Shown here: positions 24,183 to 31,856 of the stretch, one piece after another | How the letters are laid out: each line of letters starts with the position of its first letter | Numbering within the stretch: position 1 is the stretch's first letter | NCBI GenBank assembly: GCA_945877235.1 | Contig: CAMCRF010000015.1 | Coordinates: 1-36,727, forward strand | Direction: 5' to 3' | DNA length: 36,727 nucleotides | DNA from: Bordetella parapertussis | GTDB lineage: Bacteria > Pseudomonadota > Gammaproteobacteria > Burkholderiales > Burkholderiaceae_A | Translations under genes and position numbers: made by a program | The notes under the pieces: model-generated | Database searches by the model: none | What the model saw: only the letters and a program-made list of their open reading frames with translations | Told to the model about the DNA's origin: nothing

Positions 24183-27100
24183 ATGTCACAGTCCCCCCTA
24201 TTCGTTCGATCCGCGCTCGCGCTTGCCGTCGCAGCCAGTCTGACCCCCCTCGCCATCGCACAGAACACCTCCTCCTCAATGGGCGGTCAGGTGCTTGATG
24301 CAGCTGGAAAGCCCGTTGCAGGCGCCTCTGTGGTTGTTACCCACACCCCCTCGGGCACACGTAGCGTTGCCATGACGGATGCGACCGGTCGCTTTCTGGC
24401 GACGGGTTTGCGGGTCGGTGGCCCCTACACCGTGACGGCGACGAAGGACGGTCAGACGGCAAAAGAGGACAACCTCGTACTCAAGCTCGCTGAGCCCCTC
24501 GAGCTGGCCTTAACCATCGGCGCTGCGCCCGTTCAGACGGTTACAGTGCTCGGCCAGAAGGGCTTTACCGACCCTCGCTCGAATCGCTTCGGTGCCGGTA
24601 CGAGCTTTAGCCAGTCCGATCTCGAGAACTTGCCAGGCTTTGGTCGTGACCTTCAAGAGGTTGCGCGCCTCGATCCGCGTGTCAGTCAGGTGGACAAGTC
24701 CACAGACAAGATTTCTGCCCTTGGCCAGAACTTCCGTTACAACACCATCACCATTGATGGCGTGGGCGTATCCGACCCCTTTGGTCTGAGCTCAAACGGA
24801 CTGCCCACTCTCAAGCAGCCCATTCCTTTCGATGCTATTGACTCGGTCCAGGTCAACGTCTCGAACTTTGATGTGACGCAGTTCGGCTACTCGGGCGCAA
24901 ACATCAATGCCGTGACCAAGTCCGGCACCAACAAGCTCTCGGGCAGCGTGTACTACGCACAGCAGGACGAGCGTATGGCTGGCGACCGTGTCACCAATGT
25001 CAGCACTGAAGCGACCGCCAAACAGGCCGACTTCAAGGTCACGAACACGGGTTTCACGCTGGGTGGCCCGATCATCAAAGACAAGCTCTTTTTCTTTGTG
25101 AATGCAGAGAAGTTCAAGGATTCCCGCGCAGGAACCCCTCAGTACGGCCCTGTAGGCAGCAACCTCATCAACATTGGAATTACCCAGAGCGATATTGAGA
25201 AGATTCAGTCGATTTCCAAAACGACCTATGGATTTGAAGCGGGCAATCTGGTGCCCTCCCAGGGCGAACTCATCTCCGATTCGGTAATGGGTAAGATCGA
25301 CTGGAATATCAATCAGGACCATCGTCTGACGCTGACCTACAGCGACACCGACTCGAATGAGCCGCTTTACTACGGCATGGGCTCAAGCTCCCTGAGTCTC
25401 ACGTCCTATTGGACGGCTGAGTCGAAGAAGTTCAAGACCAACACCGTTCAGGTCTACTCCGACTGGTCTGACAACTTCTCGACGGAGTTCAAGCTTGGCA
25501 ACCGCACCTATGACAAGGTGTTTGCCAATAACTCTGCTGCCCCCACCATCCAGATCCAATTCGAAGGCTCGGCTCCCGCAGGCTCTGGCTTGACCTCATC
25601 GGCAAACCGTTCGGTCTACCTGGGTACGGAGCAGTTCCGTCACTACAACATCCTCAAGACGGACACCCAAGAGCTGTTCCTAGCCGGTACCTACACCATG
25701 GGCGCACATGAGCTGAAGTTTGGCGGCACCCACGAGACCAATGATGTCTTCAACGCATTCCTGCCCCAGTCGAACGGTGTTTACCTGTTTGAGTGCGATG
25801 AGCGCTTTGCCTATACCAGCTTCTCTGGTGCGGTTACCTGTTCGAACGGCGCAACGGCAGCACTTGCTGCGCTCGAGAACTTCCAGAAGGGGCGCCCCAG
25901 CTCTTATACGGTTCGGGTACCCCAGGCAGGTCTGACCCTGGATCAGGGCGCTGCGGAGTTCTCTTATCAGAACACGGGCTTGTTCTTGCAGGATACCTGG
26001 CGCGTGAGCCGCGACCTGACGATTCTGGCAGGTGTTCGTATGGACAAGCAGACCACCGACGATCGCCCGCTCAAGAGTGTTGCAGGGGCCCAGCCCCTAG
26101 TGGCTGGCAACCCCGCGACCAATACCAATCAGACGGGCGGATTCGGTCGTGACAACTCAGCGATCAACGATGAGATGACCTTGGTGCAGCCGCGTTTTGC
26201 CTTCACTTGGAACCTGCGCGATGCCATGCAGAGTCGGGTTCGCGGTGGCTACGGCCTCTTTAAGGGCGGCGCTCCCACGGTCTGGTTCTCGAACCCTTAT
26301 TCAAACACGGGCGTTCAAACCTTGTTGGCCAGCTGCTCTGGTACCGGTGGAAATGCATGCCCCACCTCCGGCCTTGCAGTCACTATGGATCGGACCAAGC
26401 AGCCAACGCTTGCGGGCTCGCCCCCGATTCCAGCGATTGACTTCAATGACGGTGGGCTCGAGTTGCCCTCCATCTGGAAGGGCAATCTCGCATACGAGGC
26501 CACCCTCAAGGATGGTTATGTCGTGTCGGCCGAGTACATTCGTACGGACACAAATGCTGACATTTACTTTGAGCACCTGAATCTGGGTCCCGCCACGCGC
26601 GTTGGTCCAGATGGCCGTCAGATGTTCTTCAATGCCGCAGGCTACAACGGCTCGAGCTACTCGGTGGCCTCCAATGGCGCGGTGAGCACGATCTCATCTG
26701 CGGGTGTTCAGACGAAGTTTCTACGTAACCGCTCCTTCGATAACGTCATCCTGACCAAGAAGACCGACAAGGGATACGGCAATACCGTAACCCTTGCGCT
26801 GGCCAAGCCCGCGGCCGGTATGGGTTTCGGCTGGAATGCCTCATACACCTACAGCGATGTTCAGTCGGTGCATGATGGCAGCTCATCGGTGGCTTATTCC
26901 AACTGGCGTTATTTCCCCCGCCTTCAGGCCAACGAGGAAGAGCTGGCTCGCTCACGCTATGAGATTCGCAATCGCGTGAATCTGGGTGCGACGTACAGGA
27001 CTAAGCTTTTCGGCAACCTCACCACGAGCTTTGGCATCTTTGCTGAGCACCGCACGGGCTATCCCTACAGCTGGACCTTCTACAACGATGCCAACGGTGA

Positions 27101-27575
27101 CGGACAGGCTGGAAATGACCTGCTCTACATCCCCAGTGCACCCGGTTCAGGTGAAGTGGTTTTTGCAGCGGTCGGCAACATGTCTCCTGCCGAGTCTGAG
27201 CTGGCCTTCTGGAATGTTGTTAATAGCGACAAGGGCCTGCGTAACTTCAAGGGACAGGTGGTATCGCGCAACAGCAGCACCGCACCTCGCGTCAATGTGA
27301 TCGACTTCCGCATGAGCCAAGACGTTCCGGCATTCAACGCTCAGCATCGTGCCTCGGTGTCGTTCGACATTTTCAATCTGGGTAACCTGCTCAATAGCAA
27401 GTGGGGCCGCACGACACAATCGGTCAATGAGGCTCGTGAATTTGTGTCTTATGCCGGTATGACCGCAGATGGTCGTTACATCTACGCGGTGGGCACGCCT
27501 GAGAGCCTTGCACTTCAACAGTCCAAGAACGAGTCGCAATGGGCATTGCGCGTTACAGCGAAGTACCAGTTTTAA
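24183..27575 (+). CDS. Oar-like TonB-dependent receptor with N-terminal carboxypeptidase-regulatory domain
   Basis: A 1130-residue outer-membrane protein. The signal peptide ends near AIAQN (residue 24). Residues about 30-105 are a carboxypeptidase-regulatory-like (CNA-B-like) beta domain with GGQVLDAAGKPVAGA and TDATGRFLATGL. A plug follows (DLENLPGFGRDLQEVARLDP; NTITIDGVGVSDPFGL; SGANINAVTKSGTN), then a large barrel ending in the terminal aromatic F (AKYQF). This is the Oar architecture, used for import of large or polymeric substrates. ATG 24183 is preferred because AAAGAGG sits about six bases upstream; ATG 24177 abuts it. The gene ends before a strong terminator. The possible Pho-box repeats upstream suggest phosphate-starvation control, as is seen for some proteobacterial receptors. 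Confidence 0.93.
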   Translation: MSQSPLFVRSALALAVAASLTPLAIAQNTSSSMGGQVLDAAGKPVAGASVVVTHTPSGTRSVAMTDATGRFLATGLRVGGPYTVTATKDGQTAKEDNLVLKLAEPLELALTIGAAPVQTVTVLGQKGFTDPRSNRFGAGTSFSQSDLENLPGFGRDLQEVARLDPRVSQVDKSTDKISALGQNFRYNTITIDGVGVSDPFGLSSNGLPTLKQPIPFDAIDSVQVNVSNFDVTQFGYSGANINAVTKSGTNKLSGSVYYAQQDERMAGDRVTNVSTEATAKQADFKVTNTGFTLGGPIIKDKLFFFVNAEKFKDSRAGTPQYGPVGSNLINIGITQSDIEKIQSISKTTYGFEAGNLVPSQGELISDSVMGKIDWNINQDHRLTLTYSDTDSNEPLYYGMGSSSLSLTSYWTAESKKFKTNTVQVYSDWSDNFSTEFKLGNRTYDKVFANNSAAPTIQIQFEGSAPAGSGLTSSANRSVYLGTEQFRHYNILKTDTQELFLAGTYTMGAHELKFGGTHETNDVFNAFLPQSNGVYLFECDERFAYTSFSGAVTCSNGATAALAALENFQKGRPSSYTVRVPQAGLTLDQGAAEFSYQNTGLFLQDTWRVSRDLTILAGVRMDKQTTDDRPLKSVAGAQPLVAGNPATNTNQTGGFGRDNSAINDEMTLVQPRFAFTWNLRDAMQSRVRGGYGLFKGGAPTVWFSNPYSNTGVQTLLASCSGTGGNACPTSGLAVTMDRTKQPTLAGSPPIPAIDFNDGGLELPSIWKGNLAYEATLKDGYVVSAEYIRTDTNADIYFEHLNLGPATRVGPDGRQMFFNAAGYNGSSYSVASNGAVSTISSAGVQTKFLRNRSFDNVILTKKTDKGYGNTVTLALAKPAAGMGFGWNASYTYSDVQSVHDGSSSVAYSNWRYFPRLQANEEELARSRYEIRNRVNLGATYRTKLFGNLTTSFGIFAEHRTGYPYSWTFYNDANGDGQAGNDLLYIPSAPGSGEVVFAAVGNMSPAESELAFWNVVNSDKGLRNFKGQVVSRNSSTAPRVNVIDFRMSQDVPAFNAQHRASVSFDIFNLGNLLNSKWGRTTQSVNEAREFVSYAGMTADGRYIYAVGTPESLALQQSKNESQWALRVTAKYQF

Positions 27576-27607
27576 CGACCGACTGGGTTCTGTAATGCCC
27601 AGACAGA

Positions 27608-27636
27608 CCCCGGCCCTCGAGCCGGGGTTTTTCTTT
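27608..27636 (+). terminator. Rho-independent terminator of the Oar-like receptor gene
   Basis: CCCCGGC (27608-27614), loop CCTCGA, GCCGGGG (27621-27627), then TTTTTCTTT. A seven-pair GC stem with a T-tract, 33 bases after the receptor stop and ending at the stop codon of the convergent exporter gene. Confidence 0.88.
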
Positions 27637-28294
27637 AGGTGAGCATATGGAGCGCAAAGCCCATGAAGCAGAGGCTCACCACAACAATGCCAACTGCCGA
27701 TAACTTCGGGTGCCGTGTGAAGGTTGACTTGAGTTGGGTACCCGCTTTGATGAGCATCCAGAGATAGATAAGGCTGCAGGTCTGTACGACCAGTCCAAGC
27801 ACTGTATAGGCCAGTGCAGGCGATGGTGCATCAACCCGCACAAACTGCGTGAAAAAAGCGAGAAAGAATAGGATTGCCTTGGGGTTTGTGAGCGAGAGGC
27901 CAAGCGCCTTCCAATAGGGGGCCTGTTCCGAGGCGCCCGAGTGTGTGTGAACCTCTGTCTGGAGTGTGTTCGATTGCTGTGGCGCGTACCGCCATTGGAC
28001 CAATCCTGCTCGGAGTAGGCCAACACCAATCCAACCAAGGTAGATTGCCCCCAGTGACTTCACCGCCTCAAAGGCGAGGGGAAAAAGAACCATCAGAGAC
28101 GCCGCGCCGGAGGCTGTAGCCACCATGAGCAGGGTGTCTCCGGTAAAGATGCCCCATGCCGCGCGCCAGCCTAAATGCGGGCCCTCGCGCGCAGCTGTGG
28201 TGAGCACATACAGAGAGTTTGGGCCCGGTAGCAGCACCACAATGATGGTGCCCAACACAAACTGCCAAAAGCCTTGGATGCCCAGTTCGGTCAT
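27635..28294 (-). CDS. leuE: LysE/RhtB-family exporter, LeuE-like
   Basis: A 219-residue inner-membrane protein with about six hydrophobic segments. The N-terminus IIVVLLPGPNSLYVLTTAAREG and GIFTGDTLLM, plus the central LSLTNPKAILFFLAFFTQFV, closely follow E. coli LeuE (YeaS) in order and spacing. LeuE exports leucine and related hydrophobic amino acids. The ATG overlaps the EamA gene stop as ATGA, so the two exporters are co-translated. The stop lies at the end of the opposing terminator. The substrate is inferred by family only. Confidence 0.88.
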   Translation of the reverse strand: MTELGIQGFWQFVLGTIIVVLLPGPNSLYVLTTAAREGPHLGWRAAWGIFTGDTLLMVATASGAASLMVLFPLAFEAVKSLGAIYLGWIGVGLLRAGLVQWRYAPQQSNTLQTEVHTHSGASEQAPYWKALGLSLTNPKAILFFLAFFTQFVRVDAPSPALAYTVLGLVVQTCSLIYLWMLIKAGTQLKSTFTRHPKLSAVGIVVVSLCFMGFALHMLT

Positions 28295-29187
28295 TTAGGG
28301 GGGCGCAGGCTTGCCCATGCGGCTGCCGCAATAATAAGTAGCCCGCCGATCCATTCATGTGGCGGTGGCGTCGTACCAAGGATCAGCGCCGCGGAGGCCG
28401 CTGCGAAGACGATCTCTGAGAGCATGAGAAGACTGGTGACCTGCGCTGGCAGTCGGCTCGCGCCAAACTGAAGTGCAAAGTTTGCGAGCGCAAGCCCGAT
28501 GATGACCGCGGGTAGCCACACGAATGCATGTGAGCTTGCCGTCCAAGGAGGGCTAACGGACCCCAGGCTCTGGCCAGGCCAGAGCTGCAAGCCGGTCAGG
28601 CCAGCCATAGCCAACAAAACGAGGAGGGGTACGAGACCTGAGCCAGCAAACATCATCCAAAGCCTCGCCGCTTGGCTCTGATGCTCCGCTTTGCGCAGCA
28701 GTACGTTAGCCAACCCAAAAAAGAGTCCGCCGGCGATGGCGAGCAGATCTGCTGCCCCGCCTGTGCTTCCCACGCCGCCCAACACAATCACGGCCCCCCC
28801 AAGCGCAAGCAGCAGGCGTGCTGCACCCTCTAGCCCAAGTCGCTCATGCAGGAGCCATCTCGCAAAGCATGCCGACCAGACGGGCATCAGGTAGAACAAA
28901 AGCACCACCCGCACGACGTCGCCCAGCGCCAGGGCCCAGTTAAAGCAAGTATTCGTCAAGCCATAGCACAGAGCCATCGTCCAGAGCGGATTGCTCCAGT
29001 GAAGCTGCGTGCGTATGGTCTCCCGATGCATCAGGAATAGTCCTAGTGTGAGCGCAGCATATGCGAGCGCCGTCGCCCATAAAATAGAGAGACCATGTGC
29101 CTCCATGGCCTTGTAGGGTATCCAAGACAAACCCCACAGCCCGGCATTCATGACAAGTGCGAGGTGAGGAAGGGAAAAGGGAGTCAA
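28291..29187 (-). CDS. EamA/DMT-family transporter
   Basis: A 298-residue drug/metabolite-superfamily membrane protein with about ten hydrophobic segments in two EamA halves. The first half begins LALVMNAGLWGLSWIPYKAM. The second begins near LIAIAGGLFFGLANVLLRKAE (TTG-numbered residue about 150) and ends with PPPHEWIGGLLIIAAAAWA. DMT members export metabolites or amino acids. The start is doubtful: TTG 29187 keeps the first helix whole but lacks a Shine-Dalgarno, while ATG 29151 would cut into it. With the TTG start, only one base separates it from the divergent pirin start. It is upstream of and overlaps the LeuE-like gene. Confidence 0.85.
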   Translation of the reverse strand: MTPFSLPHLALVMNAGLWGLSWIPYKAMEAHGLSILWATALAYAALTLGLFLMHRETIRTQLHWSNPLWTMALCYGLTNTCFNWALALGDVVRVVLLFYLMPVWSACFARWLLHERLGLEGAARLLLALGGAVIVLGGVGSTGGAADLLAIAGGLFFGLANVLLRKAEHQSQAARLWMMFAGSGLVPLLVLLAMAGLTGLQLWPGQSLGSVSPPWTASSHAFVWLPAVIIGLALANFALQFGASRLPAQVTSLLMLSEIVFAAASAALILGTTPPPHEWIGGLLIIAAAAWASLRPPK

Positions 29188-29188
29188 G

Positions 29189-29890
29189 ATGATTGAGATT
29201 CGGCGGTCAGAGGAGCGAGGATTTGCGGAGCATGGCTGGTTGAGGTCGTTCCATAGTTTTTCATTTGCAGACTACTACGATCCTCGGCACACCCAGTTTG
29301 GAAACCTCCGCGTCATCAACGAGGATTGGATTGCACCCGGCAAGGGTTTTGGCACCCATCCGCATCGCGATATGGAGATTGTGACCTATGTTCTCGAGGG
29401 GGCACTCGCTCACAAGGACTCGCTTGGCAATGGAGCGGCGATCCTCCCGGGCGATGTGCAGCGCATGAGCGCAGGCACGGGTATTGCGCATAGTGAGTAC
29501 AACCACAGCCAGACCCAGACTACCCACTTGCTTCAGATCTGGATTCATCCCGCTGAGCGGGCAATTTCGCCTGGCTATGAGCAGAGGCAGTTCTCCGATG
29601 ACGACAAGCGTGGACGGCTCCGATTGGTTGCATCGCCGGATGGAGCAGAGGGCTCCGTTACTTTTTCCGCGGACGCCCGAATCTTTGCAGGGCTCTTCGA
29701 TGGTGAAGAGGCGACAAAAGTCTCATTAGCGCCGGGTCGACTGGGCTATGTGCACATGGCACGGGGTCAGGCGACCGTAAATGGGTGTGCTCTGAACGCT
29801 GGCGATGCAATAAAACTTGTCGACGAGTCAGAACTCACCGTAGCAGGCGGCATGGGGGCGGAAGTGCTGTTCTTCGATCTGGCGCCCTAG
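29189..29890 (+). CDS. yhhW: Pirin-family bicupin protein (YhhW-like quercetin dioxygenase)
   Basis: A 233-residue bicupin. Metal ligands H57, H59, H101 and E103 lie in GTHPHRDME and AGTGIAHSEYN. The N-terminal HGWLRSFHSFSFADYYDPRH and the overall length match E. coli YhhW (231 residues), which has quercetin 2,3-dioxygenase activity in vitro. The physiological role of bacterial pirins is uncertain. ATG 29189 has GGGAG at 29179-29183, which lies in the opening codons of the divergent EamA gene. The next gene begins 85 bases downstream behind its own regulatory site. Confidence 0.92.
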   Translation: MIEIRRSEERGFAEHGWLRSFHSFSFADYYDPRHTQFGNLRVINEDWIAPGKGFGTHPHRDMEIVTYVLEGALAHKDSLGNGAAILPGDVQRMSAGTGIAHSEYNHSQTQTTHLLQIWIHPAERAISPGYEQRQFSDDDKRGRLRLVASPDGAEGSVTFSADARIFAGLFDGEEATKVSLAPGRLGYVHMARGQATVNGCALNAGDAIKLVDESELTVAGGMGAEVLFFDLAP

Positions 29891-29906
29891 CGGGCGGGGC
29901 CCTTGG

Positions 29907-29924
29907 CTTTCATTCAAATGTCAT
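29907..29924 (+). promoter_or_regulatory. Candidate Pho box upstream of the choice-of-anchor I lipoprotein
   Basis: CTTTCAT-TCAA-ATGTCAT has the seven-four-seven layout of a PhoB box, with six of seven bases matching CTGTCAT in each half and an AT-containing spacer. It ends 51 bases before ATG 29976, a sensible distance for an activator site. No clear -10 hexamer stands out downstream. Confidence 0.5.
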
Positions 29925-29975
29925 CTTGCGTGGGTACGGTCATGTCTTTGACACAAACCAGAACAAGAGACCACG

Positions 29976-31856
29976 ATGAAAGCAAAACTCCAGCAACCAA
30001 CCCTCCGCTTGATCACCGTCGCAGTCCTGAGTGCGACTCTCTCTGCCTGTGGGGGCGACGGCAACAACAAGGTTGACCTCAGCTCCTTCAATGCGACAAA
30101 CCTCGAACCCACGCCCAGCAGCCTGAGCCTCGCCAAGGTGGGGGGTTACTCCACCAACGTGTTCGCCGAGGGCGGTGCAGAGATCACCTCCTTCGACCCT
30201 GCGAGCGCCCGTGCATTTGTGGTCAACGCGAAGGCTGGGACAGTCGATGTCTTGAACCTGGTCGATCCCACCAAGCCTGCCAAGGTTGGCGAGATAAAAG
30301 CCTCTGCCTTGATTGCTGGCGGAGAGATCAACAGTGTGGCCGTAGCCAACGGGATCGTAGCGGCAGCCATTCAGGCGCCTGTGAAGACTGATCCTGGTGT
30401 GCTGGCGCTCTACCGTGCCAGTGACCTCGCTCTATTGTCGAGCGTCGCAATTGGCGCAGTGCCCGACAACGTAACGTTCTCCCCAGATGGAAAGACCGTA
30501 TTGGTCGCGAATGAAGGGGAGCCCTCAGATGACTACCAGATTGATCCAGAGGGTTCTGTGAGTGTGGTCGATGTATCGGACCCAGCCAAGCCGGTTGCCA
30601 GGACAGCGGGCTTTGGTGCGTTTAACAGCCAGGCTGCTGCGCTCAAAACGAAAGGGGTCCGAATCTATGGTCCGAACGCAACCGTAGCCAAGGACCTAGA
30701 GCCCGAATACATCGCAGTCACACCAGACAGCAAGACGGCTTTCGTCACACTGCAAGAAAATAACGCGCTCGCGAAGATCGACATTGCGACCGCGACTGTG
30801 ACGGACATTATTGCCCTCGGCTACAAGGACTATGGCCGCGTGGGTAATGAGATCGATGCGAGTGATCGTGACTCCAAGATCAACATTCAGGCGTGGCCTG
30901 GGGTGTTTGGCATGTACCAGCCCGACACCATTGCGGCTTACTCTGTTGGTGGCAAGACCTACCTGGTGACAGCGAACGAAGGAGATGCTCGTGCTTGGGG
31001 TGAGGACACCAGTGCATATTGGTCCGGCGACACCACAAAGGGTTTTGTCGAGGAGTTTCGGGTCAAGTATGTGATTGACAAGAAGGGCTGGTCGGGCCGC
31101 GCCGGTGATGACCTCCCCCCTCAGCTTGCTGCAATTGCTAAGGGTGGCCTGCTGAACCCCGAAGTCTTCGCATACTGTGGTGCAAAAGCGGGGGATCCCG
31201 GTAAGTGCCGCGATGATGCTAGCCTGGGTCGACTCAACATCACCTGGACTCAAGGCTATAGGACGAACGCTCAGGGCCAGCCGGTGCTCTTTAACGCGTC
31301 AGGGGTCGAGGATCCTGCAGGCGATCGTTTGATGTTTGACAAGCTTTACTCCTATGGTGCCCGTTCGTTCACTATTTGGAGTGATCAGGGCCAGCTCGTC
31401 TGGGACTCCGGTTCAGAGATTGAGAAGTTTCTCGCCAGCGATGAGTGTAAAGCGGGACCTACGCGCACCATTGCCTGTAAGGACTATTTCAATCAAGGTC
31501 ACGATGAGGGCAACGCCTTCGATAGCCGCAGCGATGCAAAGGGCCCTGAACCCGAGGGGCTTGCTGTCGGCCAGATCGGGGCAAAAACCTTCGCCTTTGT
31601 CGGACTGGAGCGGATGGGCGGGGTGCTGGTCTATGACATCACCAATCCGGCTGCACCCAAGCGCGTGGACTATTTGAATACGCGCACCGACTGGGTCCTC
31701 GATCCTGAAACCAACCTCTCCAAGGTGGGCGACCTCGGTCCGGAGGGATTGCACTTCATTGCTGCGAAGGACTCGCCCAATGGAAGGCCCCTGCTGCTGG
31801 TCGGCAACGAGGTGAGCGGTTCGACTGCGGTGATTCAGCTCAACCTTAATTACTAA
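29976..31856 (+). CDS. Choice-of-anchor I family lipoprotein (phosphatase-like beta-propeller)
   Basis: A 626-residue exported protein. Residues 1-25 are a lipoprotein signal with lipobox L22-S-A-C25, so it is probably anchored to a membrane. The body is a propeller of the choice-of-anchor I family: FSPDGKTVLVANEGEPSDDY, SVSVVDVSDP, AVTPDSKTAFVTLQENNALAKID, LVTANEGDARAW, GPEPEGLAVGQIG and LGPEGLHFI. Homologues are often annotated as alkaline phosphatase or phytase-like, and the NEGEPSDDY and NEGDAR acidic motifs are conserved among them. The activity of this protein cannot be proved from sequence. A candidate Pho box upstream fits a phosphate-scavenging role. Its TAA is directly followed by the stop codon of the convergent fadD with no gap. 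Confidence 0.82.
   Translation: MKAKLQQPTLRLITVAVLSATLSACGGDGNNKVDLSSFNATNLEPTPSSLSLAKVGGYSTNVFAEGGAEITSFDPASARAFVVNAKAGTVDVLNLVDPTKPAKVGEIKASALIAGGEINSVAVANGIVAAAIQAPVKTDPGVLALYRASDLALLSSVAIGAVPDNVTFSPDGKTVLVANEGEPSDDYQIDPEGSVSVVDVSDPAKPVARTAGFGAFNSQAAALKTKGVRIYGPNATVAKDLEPEYIAVTPDSKTAFVTLQENNALAKIDIATATVTDIIALGYKDYGRVGNEIDASDRDSKINIQAWPGVFGMYQPDTIAAYSVGGKTYLVTANEGDARAWGEDTSAYWSGDTTKGFVEEFRVKYVIDKKGWSGRAGDDLPPQLAAIAKGGLLNPEVFAYCGAKAGDPGKCRDDASLGRLNITWTQGYRTNAQGQPVLFNASGVEDPAGDRLMFDKLYSYGARSFTIWSDQGQLVWDSGSEIEKFLASDECKAGPTRTIACKDYFNQGHDEGNAFDSRSDAKGPEPEGLAVGQIGAKTFAFVGLERMGGVLVYDITNPAAPKRVDYLNTRTDWVLDPETNLSKVGDLGPEGLHFIAAKDSPNGRPLLLVGNEVSGSTAVIQLNLNY

Noticed and set aside
29937..29954. A second Pho-box-like repeat (CGGTCAT, spacer GTCT, TTGACAC)
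   Set aside because: The matches are poorer and it is out of the 11-base phase with the better site at 29907; probably chance.
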